A stretch of DNA of 64,000 bases from Nonlabens dokdonensis DSW-6 (GCF_000332115.1 NC_020156.1:372001-436000); one strand, 5' to 3'. Positions 44,001 through 52,918 are shown, numbered from the stretch's first letter. The notes: generated from the letters alone by a model not told the origin. A program made the numbers and translations.

Positions 44001-47000
44001 TTAAAAAGTAATATCTATTCCTGCTGCAAATTGTCTCGCAAGAGGATCTGCACCACGCTGGTATCCAGAAATTAATGGAGATGAGTACTGACTAGAGGTA
44101 CGCAAATCTTCTGGATTATTCCCATAATAATCGTCTGCAAAGAAGAATAATAAATTCTGTGCAGATGCAAATATTCTTACGGAGTCAAGACCTAAAGAAC
44201 TAGCAGCTTTTTCATTAAAAGTATATCCTAATACAACTTCTCTTAAGGAAATATAACTGGCATCTTGAATTAAATAGTCTGTTGCAGTCCATTCACGGCC
44301 TAAGCGACCTGAAGGTAACGATGCAGGAATATCTGGATGAACCCATCTGTTTTCTAAGAAATCGCGTTGCAGTACTCTGTTTTCTAAATAGAATCCGTCA
44401 CCGTAGTAAACTTCTGCTCCATGGCTACCTTGCCACAAAAAGTAAAGATCAAAACCTTTATACTTGAAAGTATTTGTAATACCCCAATTAAAATCTGGAA
44501 AAGGGCTACCTAAGGTAGTTCTATCTGCTGTGGTAATGACTCCATCACCATTAATATCAGCAACTCTTATTCCTCCAGGAGCATCCTCTGCAGAGCTAGG
44601 GTTTGCATCAATCTCAGCTTGACTTTGCCAAACACCTATAGATCTGTACCCATAAAATTGAATTGCTTCCTCACCTACTCTAGAGATATATTGATCTTCT
44701 CTTTCTCCATTATTGATAAACTGTTCTTCTCCACCTAGAGATATCAATCTATTTTGATTGGTACTGATATTACCTGAAGCAGACCAATTCAATTCTCCAA
44801 AATCAAAACTTGTACTCACCACAAATTCAACACCTTGATTTTGAATCTTTCCTACGTTATTAATAAAACTATCATGACCAGTCGCATAAGAAACGTTCTG
44901 ATTAAGTAATAAATCCTGAGTAATAGCATAATAATAATCTGCTGTAAAGGAAACTCTTTTATCTAAGATAGAAGCGTCTATACCAAAATCATAAGAATTA
45001 GTTTGCTCCCAGCTTATCGCTCTATTTGCAAGTACGTTACCGTTTTCAGCAAGTCCAGAAACTATAGATCCAGGACCTGAACCTAAAGAATAATTTGTAG
45101 GAAACAGTAAATTTGTAAATGAATAGTTATTAATGTTATTATTTCCTACAACACCATAACTTGCTCTAAGCTTAAATTGGTTTAAGAAAGATATATTCTC
45201 ATTGAAGAATTTTTCATTGTGTACATTCCATCCTGCACTAGCTGATGGGAAAAAACCATACTTATTTTTAGGCCCGAATAAGGAACTACCATCAACACGC
45301 GCCGCAACAGAAAGAAGATATTTATTGTCATACCCATAATTCACTCTTGCAAGACCAGAAAGTAAGCCTATCTCTTCTTTAAGCGTGAATGTATTATCTG
45401 CATCGATAATAGTTGCGGCATTAATAGTTGAGATAAAGTCTGTAGGGAAATTAGAACCTAAAATGGAAGCTGTTTTAAGAAATGTATACTCATATGTTCC
45501 TCCTATTAATGCATCTACGTCATGTTTACCTTTTGAATAATCATAGGATAAAGTATGCTCTGTAATTACCCTATTACGAGTAGAGTTCACATCTTCTGAA
45601 AAAGACTGCCCATCTCTGCGAGCTAAAGAATTTCTAAACTCCTCATCATTTCTAAAACGGATATAAGCTCCTAATCTTCCATTATATTTGAGATTCTTAG
45701 CTATTTTCCAATCTAATTTAGCGTCGGCGACAAAACGATATTCGTAACGAACCCTTTTTTCATTCTCAAGACGACCTAATGGGTTGTTATTGTTTGTTCC
45801 CCATATACTAGACTGAGTAAAGCTTTGTTGATCTCCATTTTCATCTAGATAAGTAAAATCTAAGTTTCTATAATGCCTAGCATGTGCTAGACTACCTACT
45901 GGTTGCCCTGTTAAATCGCTACTCCATTGATTATGGTAAGGCGCAAAGAAATTATAATTACGCGCAAAATCAGAAAACTGTTGAGCACTTCTTCTTTGCC
46001 TAGAATACGATGGCCTAAAATTGATTCCTAATTTTACATCGTCACTTAATTTTGTATTGAAACGAGCTTGAAGATTCAATGCTCTATACTCATTATCTTT
46101 AACTAGTCCCTCATCCTGAACAAACTGTCCAGAGAAATAGTATTTTGTTAATCTACTTCCACCGCCTACGTCAAATTGATAATTTTGAATGGTAACGTCG
46201 TCTCTTTTTGCTTCTTCTAACCAGTCGGTACCATTTCCACTTGCACTTGTATTTTGGGCAACAATACGTCTTGCAAGTTCTAGATTAGAAAAACCGATTG
46301 AAGCCGCATCCCTATTTTCATTTATAGCATTAGCATTTTCAGCAAGTTGTCTTTCCATTCTTGTAAAATCAGTAAATTCTGTTGTATTTAAAATATCTGG
46401 TAAGCGTAAAACTGACTTTACTCCTGAAAACGCTTTAAAGGTAAATTTAGGTTCGCCATCACCGTCTTTAGTTGTAATCAGTATCACACCATTTGCTCCT
46501 CTAGAGCCGTATAATGCGGCAGAACTTGCGTCCTTCAAAACTTCAATAGATTTTATGGAACTTGGATTGATAAATTCAAGAGCATCTTCGATAGGAAAGC
46601 CATCCACTACGATTAATGGACTACTACTAGCAGTAATAGAACTTAATCCCCTAATATTAATGGTAGGAGCTTCACCTACTTGACCTGAAGTGTTTGTAAT
46701 TTGAACACCTGCAAGTTTACCTTTAAGGGCATCAGCCACTCCTGAATAAGTCAGGTCGTCTAAATTTTCATTTTTGAGCTGAGCTACAGAGTTTGTCAAA
46801 TTACTACGGGAGGACTTACCATAAGCGACAACTACTACTTCGTCTAAGGCCTCCTGATCTTCTTGCATAATTATTTCAAAAAAAACCTTATCGCCTACAA
46901 TTATATTTTGTGTTTTAAATCCTAAGGAACTTACTACTAAAACATCCTCTGGTTTTGCACGAATTGTAAATTTACCGTCCATGTCGGTCACGGCGGCAAT

Positions 47001-47147
47001 ATTTGTATTTAATATTTGAATGGTTGCTCCTAAAATGGATTCTAAATCAGAACCAGAAGTAACTGTTCCTGTTACTTCTTTTGCTTCTTGCGCAATCGAT
47101 ATCGCTGGTAAACAAAATAAACAAATGATAAAAATTATCTTTCTCAT
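44001..47147 (-). CDS. susC: SusC-family TonB-dependent transporter for alginate oligosaccharides
   Basis: This 1048-residue outer-membrane protein has a signal peptide ending SIAQ, a carboxypeptidase regulatory-like domain (EVTGTVTSGSDLESILGATI, about 24-105), a TonB-box-like VVVAYGKSS, a plug with IEVLKDASSAALYGSRGANG, and a barrel ending in AAGIDITF. It is first gene of the alginate locus. No hybrid sensor adjoins it. A strong 12-bp-arm hairpin lies in its leader. Control may come from the GntR regulator encoded just upstream, although no clear UxuR-type box is seen in this promoter. Confidence 0.95.
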   Translation of the reverse strand: MRKIIFIICLFCLPAISIAQEAKEVTGTVTSGSDLESILGATIQILNTNIAAVTDMDGKFTIRAKPEDVLVVSSLGFKTQNIIVGDKVFFEIIMQEDQEALDEVVVVAYGKSSRSNLTNSVAQLKNENLDDLTYSGVADALKGKLAGVQITNTSGQVGEAPTINIRGLSSITASSSPLIVVDGFPIEDALEFINPSSIKSIEVLKDASSAALYGSRGANGVILITTKDGDGEPKFTFKAFSGVKSVLRLPDILNTTEFTDFTRMERQLAENANAINENRDAASIGFSNLELARRIVAQNTSASGNGTDWLEEAKRDDVTIQNYQFDVGGGSRLTKYYFSGQFVQDEGLVKDNEYRALNLQARFNTKLSDDVKLGINFRPSYSRQRRSAQQFSDFARNYNFFAPYHNQWSSDLTGQPVGSLAHARHYRNLDFTYLDENGDQQSFTQSSIWGTNNNNPLGRLENEKRVRYEYRFVADAKLDWKIAKNLKYNGRLGAYIRFRNDEEFRNSLARRDGQSFSEDVNSTRNRVITEHTLSYDYSKGKHDVDALIGGTYEYTFLKTASILGSNFPTDFISTINAATIIDADNTFTLKEEIGLLSGLARVNYGYDNKYLLSVAARVDGSSLFGPKNKYGFFPSASAGWNVHNEKFFNENISFLNQFKLRASYGVVGNNNINNYSFTNLLFPTNYSLGSGPGSIVSGLAENGNVLANRAISWEQTNSYDFGIDASILDKRVSFTADYYYAITQDLLLNQNVSYATGHDSFINNVGKIQNQGVEFVVSTSFDFGELNWSASGNISTNQNRLISLGGEEQFINNGEREDQYISRVGEEAIQFYGYRSIGVWQSQAEIDANPSSAEDAPGGIRVADINGDGVITTADRTTLGSPFPDFNWGITNTFKYKGFDLYFLWQGSHGAEVYYGDGFYLENRVLQRDFLENRWVHPDIPASLPSGRLGREWTATDYLIQDASYISLREVVLGYTFNEKAASSLGLDSVRIFASAQNLLFFFADDYYGNNPEDLRTSSQYSSPLISGYQRGADPLARQFAAGIDITF

Positions 47148-47201
47148 ATGAACCTTTAAGTAATTTTGAGAAGAAAACTTTAACTAAAACACCGTGACTA
47201 G

Positions 47202-47230
47202 AGTAGGAATCTATTTTCTAGACTCCTACT
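47202..47230. promoter_or_regulatory. Inverted repeat upstream of alginate susC
   Basis: Arms AGTAGGAATCTA / TAGACTCCTACT (one mismatch) surround a 5-base loop, 55-83 bases before the susC start. It could be an operator or a leader-RNA hairpin. No T-run follows, so it is not a terminator. Confidence 0.5.
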
Positions 47231-47287
47231 TAATCAGTAATTTTGTAATTAAAGAGTTCTACTCTTTTAGTTGATTTTTATTTTACC

Positions 47288-47319
47288 AAAAAAGTACGAG
47301 TGGCAGCTCGTGCTTTTTT
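47288..47319 (-). terminator. Terminator after gntR
   Basis: AAAAAAGTACGAG / CTCGTGCTTTTTT stem with one mismatch and TGGCAG loop. It overlaps the gntR stop codon and separates it from the susC promoter. Confidence 0.88.
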
Positions 47320-48037
47320 ATTTTTTAATATATTCTCTTAATGCTATAAAATGAGTTTCTAGAGCTTGAGAAGCAATTTTTGAATCTCCGCTTTTAATTC
47401 CATTTAAGATATTTAAATGCTCTTCAATCAATTTATTTCCTTGAGTCCTATCGCATATATGTTCTTTATTGAAATGTCCTATAATATCTGGAACAATAAT
47501 TTTCATTAATCCATATAATACAGTGTTCTCACTTCCTTTTACTATCGCTAGATGAAATTTGAGATCTTCAATTACAGATGGCTCTCCATTAGTGATTTTT
47601 TCTTGAAAATCAATATGCGCTTCTTCCAGTTCTAATAAATTCTCATCACTAATTCTAGTGGCAGCTAGAATTATGGCCTGAGTTTCAATAATTACTCTCG
47701 TTTCTACTAAGGATCTGAAATCTGGTTTTTCAAGGTCTAAAACATCGATCATCATACTATTGATAGATGGCATACCAATACCAGTTATAATCGATCCACT
47801 TTGTGGCATCGTTTTAATAATTCCGTAAAACTCTAATTTTTGGATAGCTGCACGTACTTGATTACGAGTGACACTTAGTTTAGTGGACAGCTTACGTTCT
47901 GAAGGTAATCGATCTCCAGCTTCTAATTGATGTTTTTCAATTAGAGCTTTGATTTTATTCATAACTTCGACTTCGCGACCGAAATCGTTATCGTTATCAA
48001 CTACAGGTTTAATAAGTTTTAGACCGTGCTCTAACAT
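47318..48037 (-). CDS. GntR-family (FadR/UxuR-type) regulator
   Basis: This 239-residue protein has an N-terminal winged helix (about 22-90; RLPSERKLSTKLSVTRNQVRAAIQKLE) and a C-terminal all-helical FCD ligand domain (about 100-235) with metal-ligand-type residues in D-x3-H and H-x3-L positions. FadR-subfamily members with FCD domains include UxuR and ExuR, which sense uronates. I recall a GntR regulator controlling alginate use in related marine Flavobacteriia. Its own promoter carries the tandem UxuR-type operator, so it is probably self-repressing. Likely targets are the PL17 operon, the uxuB operon and kdgK-kdgA. Confidence 0.88.
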   Translation of the reverse strand: MLEHGLKLIKPVVDNDNDFGREVEVMNKIKALIEKHQLEAGDRLPSERKLSTKLSVTRNQVRAAIQKLEFYGIIKTMPQSGSIITGIGMPSINSMMIDVLDLEKPDFRSLVETRVIIETQAIILAATRISDENLLELEEAHIDFQEKITNGEPSVIEDLKFHLAIVKGSENTVLYGLMKIIVPDIIGHFNKEHICDRTQGNKLIEEHLNILNGIKSGDSKIASQALETHFIALREYIKK

Positions 48038-48057
48038 TATTATTTACTTCTTAAAAA

Positions 48058-48083
48058 TTGGTTTACCAATCTGGTTGCCCAAA
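48058..48083 (-). promoter_or_regulatory. Tandem UxuR-type operator of gntR
   Basis: On the minus strand it reads TTGGGCAACCAG, A, then TTGGTAAACCAA. It is one base different from 5054-5079 across 26 bases. It lies 21 bases before the gntR ATG and overlaps a -7-like TTAATTTG. Confidence 0.75.
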
Positions 48084-48183
48084 TTAAAGTATATAGTTAC
48101 AGATATCCAAATAATATCTATTATTTATTTTAAGATTACGTAAAATTTGTATTGTAAAATGCGCTTTTGTTAATAAAACAGCA

Positions 48184-48837
48184 TTATTTAAGAGAATTGA
48201 TAATTGCAATTGCGTTAGAAATATCTTCTCTTAAACCAAAATAGTCGCCTTCAGCAATTTTTTCCTTATCAAATAGCTGGCTTCCCATACCTACGCAGTT
48301 AACTCCTGCATTCAACCACTCACTTAACGAGCTTTCACTAGGCTCAATACCACCAGTAGGCATTATTGCTATCGATGGCATGACTGACTTTACCGCTTTC
48401 GCGAAAGCGGAACCTATAACATTTGCTGGAAATATTTTTATCATTTCACACCCCAAATGCTTTGCGGTAATTACCTCTGTTATAGTTGCAACACCAGGAA
48501 TATAAGCGACTCTATTATCGATACAATACTGACCTAATTCTATTACTAGACCTGGGGAAACTATGAATTGCGCTCCCAATTCAACAAACTCATTTGCTGT
48601 GGACGAATCATAAATGGTTCCTACACCAATAATTAAATCGGTTTGAGTAGAAAAGTGATTTGAAATAATTTTAAAAATTTCAAGCCCGTTTACTCCACGG
48701 TTTACAAATTCAAAAATTCTAACTCCGCCATCATAGGATGCTTGAATAGTTTTAATGACCACGTCGCTATTTTCATGATAAAAAACAGGAACTATTTTGT
48801 GTTCATCTGTAAGCGCTATAAATTGTTTAATATCCAT
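48184..48837 (-). CDS. kdgA: KDPG aldolase (2-keto-3-deoxy-6-phosphogluconate aldolase)
   Basis: This 217-residue class I aldolase has the TIM-barrel segments RIFEFVNRG near residue 40 and IIGVGTIYDSSTA near 70-80. The Schiff-base lysine is in GCEMIKIFPANVIG near residue 134, followed by PTGGIEPSE near 162. It splits KDPG to pyruvate and glyceraldehyde-3-phosphate, the last step for all uronate routes in the window. The ATG overlaps the kdgK stop by one base. A 16-bp palindrome encodes SAFAKA near 146. Confidence 0.95.
   Translation of the reverse strand: MDIKQFIALTDEHKIVPVFYHENSDVVIKTIQASYDGGVRIFEFVNRGVNGLEIFKIISNHFSTQTDLIIGVGTIYDSSTANEFVELGAQFIVSPGLVIELGQYCIDNRVAYIPGVATITEVITAKHLGCEMIKIFPANVIGSAFAKAVKSVMPSIAIMPTGGIEPSESSLSEWLNAGVNCVGMGSQLFDKEKIAEGDYFGLREDISNAIAIINSLK
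48394..48409. repeat. 16-bp palindrome, copy 11 (in kdgA)
   Basis: Perfect copy read as AFAKA, directly after the catalytic lysine segment of the aldolase. Confidence 0.95.
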
Positions 48838-49832
48838 TACCTTAAAAGTCTACCTACGTTATTGCCATTTACTAATTCCTGAACTTCTTCCTTGCTACTT
48901 AGGTTGACATCTCCTATCGTACTGTGTTTTAAAACTGATGCTGCAACAGCAAATTCTACAGCGTCCTGATGATTTAAATTAAGTAGCCCATAGATTAATC
49001 CTGCCATGAATGCATCGCCACCACCTATGCGATCTACGATGTTTTTCATCTCGTAGGTCTTTGAGGTGAAAAGCTTATTATCTACATATAAAACAGCAGT
49101 TAATTCATTTCTCGATGCCGTCATTGCATTGCGTATGGTTTTAGAAAAAGCTTTGATATGTGGATATTTCTTTTTAACCATATCACAATTCACTTCCCAA
49201 TTTTCATCTTTAATACCTAGACAATTTTCTAAGTCCACTCTTCCTCCTATTACTATATCCGTAAGCTCTACTAAACTGGGCATGATGTCAAGCGGTTGCT
49301 TTCCATATTGCCATAAGTTTCTACGGTAATTAATATCTCCACTTGTAGTAATACCTCTTTTACGCGCTTCTTTAAGTGCGTATAGAGTAACATCTGCGGC
49401 GCTTTGCGAAATAGCTGGTGTGATACCACTATAGTGAAACCAGTTTGCGTCCTTAAATACAGCATCCCAATTTACATCAGCAACTTTTAGATCTCCAAAA
49501 GTTGTATTAAATCGGTCATAAACGATTCTAGAAGGTCTTTGCATTGCTCCGGCCTCAAGAAAGTAAATACCTAGTCTACCATCTTTGCGCACAATCCCTT
49601 TACTATTTACTCCGTTAAGCTTTAAGAATCGCGCTACTCGTTCTCCTATCTCGTTAGTAGGAAGCGCAGTGATATGACTGGATTTAAGTCCAAAATGCGC
49701 TAGTGAAACGCCTACATTTGCCTCCGAACCACCAAAAGTGACGTCAAAATTCACGGTCTGAAATAAGCGTTTATTATTAGGAACAGTGAGTCTCATTAAA
49801 ACTTCACCTAGTGTTACAACTTTTTGTGCCAT
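48837..49832 (-). CDS. kdgK: 2-keto-3-deoxygluconate kinase
   Basis: This 331-residue PfkB/ribokinase-family sugar kinase opens with VVTLGEVLMRLTVPNNKR, has the FGGSEANVGVSLAHFG substrate motif near 33-48 and the ATP-site IVDRIGGGDAFMAGLIYG near 260-278 with the catalytic Asp. It phosphorylates KDG to KDPG for the aldolase encoded next. A -7 box TAAGTTTG (minus strand, 49858-49851) precedes the ATG at 49832, and a degenerate UxuR-type box is at 49892-49905. Confidence 0.95.
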   Translation of the reverse strand: MAQKVVTLGEVLMRLTVPNNKRLFQTVNFDVTFGGSEANVGVSLAHFGLKSSHITALPTNEIGERVARFLKLNGVNSKGIVRKDGRLGIYFLEAGAMQRPSRIVYDRFNTTFGDLKVADVNWDAVFKDANWFHYSGITPAISQSAADVTLYALKEARKRGITTSGDINYRRNLWQYGKQPLDIMPSLVELTDIVIGGRVDLENCLGIKDENWEVNCDMVKKKYPHIKAFSKTIRNAMTASRNELTAVLYVDNKLFTSKTYEMKNIVDRIGGGDAFMAGLIYGLLNLNHQDAVEFAVAASVLKHSTIGDVNLSSKEEVQELVNGNNVGRLLR

Positions 49833-49891
49833 ATTATTTTAGTTATTAAACAAACTTAAGGAAGTAAATGATAAATAGGCTTTAAACGAAC

Positions 49892-49905
49892 AATAGTATA
49901 CCAAT
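49892..49905 (-). promoter_or_regulatory. Degenerate UxuR-type box before kdgK
   Basis: AATAGTATACCAAT matches 12 of 14 positions of the palindrome ATTGGTATACCAAT. It is 34 bases upstream of the -7 box, unlike the start-covering sites elsewhere. Confidence 0.4.
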
Positions 49906-50046
49906 CGAGGAATAATAATGTACCTCTGCCATGAAATATAGGCGTTTTCAAATTAGAGCTTGCAATAAAAGATTATCTCAGTGATGAACGTATGAATTTC
50001 TAAATACCTTACCCAGAAATAATCAAGTTGACATCTTCTTCTAAAA

Positions 50047-50073
50047 AGTTCGAACTCTTTTGCTCCGACTCCA
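50047..50073 (+). other. Possible remnant of a tRNA 3' end
   Basis: The stretch has a T-loop-like GTTCGAAC, then CTCTTTTGCTCCGACTCCA, ending a few bases before a terminator, as real tRNA genes do. There is no matching 5' half upstream and the arms pair poorly. If real, it is a fragment such as those left by integration at tRNA genes. Confidence 0.22.
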
Positions 50074-50077
50074 CTTT

Positions 50078-50114
50078 AAAAACCCAACCATCAACATTAT
50101 TTGGTTGGGTTTTT
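50078..50114 (+). terminator. Strong terminator with no obvious plus-strand gene before it
   Basis: Perfect 13-bp arms AAAAACCCAACCA / TGGTTGGGTTTTT with an 11-base loop and U-tracts both ways. No gene lies upstream on the plus strand, so it may belong to a lost RNA gene. Confidence 0.85.
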
Positions 50115-50323
50115 GTATTTTATTTCAACATCATTTAAAAAATTAGAGAACTCTAACATTGAGCCGATTGCGCGCCTACTCACTGGATTTGTAACAAGGA
50201 CTCAACGTTGGATAAATTCCATGACAACCACAAGGCCGATTCACTATTTAATCCGAGCAAAAATTACAATTATTATTTTCAAATTCTTAGATTATACGAT
50301 CTTTGCTAGCAAATCGCGACGTG

Positions 50324-51112
50324 ATGAATATCAAAATACAATGTAATTATTTCAGACTGTTTACATTAACTTGTTTATTACTAATGATTTCCAGCTGTGG
50401 AGAATCGACAGTAAAAAGTGAAGGAGTAAAAGAAAGCTTAGAAGAACCTATAATTATTGAAGACATTTCTACTGATTCTCAAGATAACAATACAAACACG
50501 AGCGAAAACGAAGATACAACCAATGATGTTGTAAATACAATGCCACCTCCAAGGACTGATCAAGATGAAACTTTAGAAAATTATGCCGTAAAGTTAGAAG
50601 CAAATAAGAGCCTAAAACAGCACGAACGAGGCGTATTAAAAGTTTGGATAGGAGCTGATACCAACATCAAATTCAAATCTGATCAAAATATAGTTCAGGA
50701 TACTGCATCTATACCTAATCGAGGTAACTATGCTAGAATCACACCTTTTTCCGCTGGTTTTGATTTTAATCCCGTAAGTAGAGAGTGTGTTCTAATAGAC
50801 CCTGCCGGATCAGAAGTTCAATTTACACTTATTCCTAAAGGATCAGGTGAACTCTCCGTAAGTGCAGATATCTATTTATTTAAAGAATCAGATTGCAGTG
50901 ACAACCCTTTCCCAAGGGTTTCAGAAACCTTAAAGGTAATCGTTGAAGTAGATCATAAAAAAAATTTTATGGACAAATTAGGTGATTTATGGGAAGTTTT
51001 CTGGGAAAAATTCTTAACCTTTTGGGGTGGTTTGATCACCATAATTTTGAGCGCTATTTTGTTTATTGTGCGATCTAAGATCAATAAAAAAACAGGTTAC
51101 TCTAAGGATTAA
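50324..51112 (+). CDS. Lipoprotein with C-terminal membrane helix, unknown function
   Basis: About 262 residues from the ATG at 50324. An in-frame TTG seven codons earlier is less likely, because the signal peptide starts cleanly at the ATG. It has a lipobox ISSC near residue 25, an acidic, Asn/Thr-rich low-complexity linker (about 35-75), a beta-rich domain (about 85-215; WIGADTNIKFKSD and a Cys pair), and a C-terminal membrane helix (about 230-255) with a basic tail. I do not recognise the domain. It precedes the VWA-like gene in the same direction. A joint role is possible, but the gap of about 300 bases argues against tight coupling. Confidence 0.7.
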   Translation: MNIKIQCNYFRLFTLTCLLLMISSCGESTVKSEGVKESLEEPIIIEDISTDSQDNNTNTSENEDTTNDVVNTMPPPRTDQDETLENYAVKLEANKSLKQHERGVLKVWIGADTNIKFKSDQNIVQDTASIPNRGNYARITPFSAGFDFNPVSRECVLIDPAGSEVQFTLIPKGSGELSVSADIYLFKESDCSDNPFPRVSETLKVIVEVDHKKNFMDKLGDLWEVFWEKFLTFWGGLITIILSAILFIVRSKINKKTGYSKD

Positions 51113-51415
51113 TAATGATATTCAATCTCTATTTCGTAAATTGAACAGTGCTTTTTGTTTCATTCAAAACATTGTGATATTTAAAGCCTCTTCTCACCAA
51201 TAGAAATATGAGCACGTCTTGTCTAGCCCAAAGGAAAGTTATCGACTGCTCTTGAATCTAACTTAAGAATTTCGACTGTTTTCGTACAGTTTTTACAAAA
51301 GAAAGTAGAATGTTAAGTTTTGCTCAACAGATAACAATCCAGATAGCTCCTGACAACAAATTACCGAGTGAGTCGTTTAAATACCACATCCTTTTTAACT
51401 GTAAACCAAGGACCT
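51113..51415. other. Gap of about 300 bases between the lipoprotein and VWA-like genes
   Basis: AT-rich, with no gene, repeat or clear terminator. A TAAGTTTT resembling a -7 box is at 51315-51322, too far from the next ATG to be conclusive. Confidence 0.4.
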
Positions 51416-52918
51416 ATGAAAAACACCTTCTTACTCCTATTTTTAATCATTGGATGCTTTACTAGTGTATGTGCTCAAGAATACCATGTAGAATTATCCA
51501 TTACGCTTAAAAATTATACCGGTGGTTTTTATAAAAATCAAGAAATTAAATTAACGTCTAAAACAGATGGTAAAATATTCAAGGCATCAACAAATAAAGA
51601 CGGAGTAGCCTCTTTTAAACTTCCTACTGACGATGTTTATACCGTTTACATTTCTAATTATTCACGTAAACGAGATGTCATCGTTCCTAATATACGAGGT
51701 GGCAGCATGAAAAATACGTTTAGTTATGCACCTGATATGGTAGAAATACAAAAGAAGTTTGAAATGTCGGCAAATGAAAAACTAGAGCTTAAAACCTTTA
51801 TAACGACTTTACCAGATACTCTTAAGCTCAAATCATCTCAAAAGGCTCCTCCTACAGTAAATAAAAAATTCTATGCAAGAACTTCCATTCAACTCAAAGA
51901 CTTGAAAAATGGCCCTTTAACAGATGAGATAATCACCATCACTGGTGAAAAAAGTAATAAGTCCATTCAAACGATTACGGACTATAAAGGAATGGCACTA
52001 GTGTATCTCCCTAAAGGCGATACTTATTCCATAAATTTTATTTATAACAAGAATTATGCAAAATACACGATAGACTATAGTAAAGCCAGTCCAGTTATTA
52101 AATTAAGATACAGTTATATAGGAACTGCTCAAATTAAAAAAAGAAAAGAGATTGAAAAATTACGCTTAGCAAGGCTGGAAGAAGAACTAAAAAAAGAGGA
52201 AGAAGCATTTAAATCAGAATGTGATCGACTAGGCCTCACATTAGAAGAATGTAGAAAACGCGAAATAGAGGAATTGATGGAATATAATACTGATGAAGAA
52301 AATCAGGTCATCACCAAAGTTATGGATCGCAATAACTGGAAAAATAAATTAGTCGTATGTGATCTTACAGGTAGCATGAGTCCTTATTCTGCCGAATTGT
52401 TTATATGGTACGCCTTAAATATGTCCAAAGAAAAAGATATACAGTTTACCTTTTTTAACGATGGTGACGACATGGAAGACGAGAATAAAATGATAGGGGA
52501 AACCGGTGGTATTTATTATTCCAGCGCGATTGGTACCGATCAACTTCTCAACTTAAGTGCAAAAGTCGCTGCTGCGGGCAGCGGTGGTGATGTTGAGGAA
52601 AATGATGTAGAAGCTATAATTAGAGCGTCTAGCGCAGCGCAGCCATTTAAAAATTTAATTCTTATCGCAGACAGCGATTCCCCAGTTCGAGATATGGAGC
52701 TCTTAGAAAATGTTAAGCATCCTATACATGTAATTCTATGTGGATTTGATGGAACGGTTTATACCGATTATTTAAACATGGCTTGGAAAACTAAAGGAAG
52801 TATCCACACTATTGAAGAAGATATTACTAGAATCGCCAGAATGTCTGAAGGTCAAAGCATTAAAATAGGCGATCATAATTACAGAATTATGGGAGGCAGT
52901 TTTATTCTTATTGATTAA
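51416..52918 (+). CDS. Secreted protein with Ig-like repeats, coiled coil and VWA-like domain
   Basis: About 500 residues from the ATG at 51416, which begins a clean signal peptide ending VCAQ; an upstream GTG is disfavoured. It has two beta domains of carboxypeptidase-regulatory type (about 22-115 and 140-230; each with a T-(N/D)-x-(K)-G turn). A charged coiled coil follows (about 235-300; K/E-rich), then a von Willebrand A-like domain from about 305 with the metal-site motif DLTGSMSPY near 317. Function is unknown. Such proteins can assemble with partner lipoproteins at the envelope. It ends in IMGGSFILID, so no type IX tail is present. Confidence 0.72.
   Translation: MKNTFLLLFLIIGCFTSVCAQEYHVELSITLKNYTGGFYKNQEIKLTSKTDGKIFKASTNKDGVASFKLPTDDVYTVYISNYSRKRDVIVPNIRGGSMKNTFSYAPDMVEIQKKFEMSANEKLELKTFITTLPDTLKLKSSQKAPPTVNKKFYARTSIQLKDLKNGPLTDEIITITGEKSNKSIQTITDYKGMALVYLPKGDTYSINFIYNKNYAKYTIDYSKASPVIKLRYSYIGTAQIKKRKEIEKLRLARLEEELKKEEEAFKSECDRLGLTLEECRKREIEELMEYNTDEENQVITKVMDRNNWKNKLVVCDLTGSMSPYSAELFIWYALNMSKEKDIQFTFFNDGDDMEDENKMIGETGGIYYSSAIGTDQLLNLSAKVAAAGSGGDVEENDVEAIIRASSAAQPFKNLILIADSDSPVRDMELLENVKHPIHVILCGFDGTVYTDYLNMAWKTKGSIHTIEEDITRIARMSEGQSIKIGDHNYRIMGGSFILID

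Larger units (their letters stand above)
49833..50323. other. 491-base region upstream of kdgK and the lipoprotein gene
   Basis: It contains the kdgK promoter (-7 box at 49851-49858), a degenerate UxuR-type box (49892-49905), a stretch resembling a tRNA 3' end (about 50047-50073) and a strong terminator (50078-50114). No convincing gene is seen from 50115 to 50323, though this part is richer in G and C than its surroundings. Confidence 0.5.

Noticed and set aside
50115..50323. Reading frame at about 50101-50346 that could encode 81 residues
   Set aside because: No start context or promoter, it overlaps the start of the lipoprotein gene, and no recognisable motif. Its 5' end lies within the terminator.
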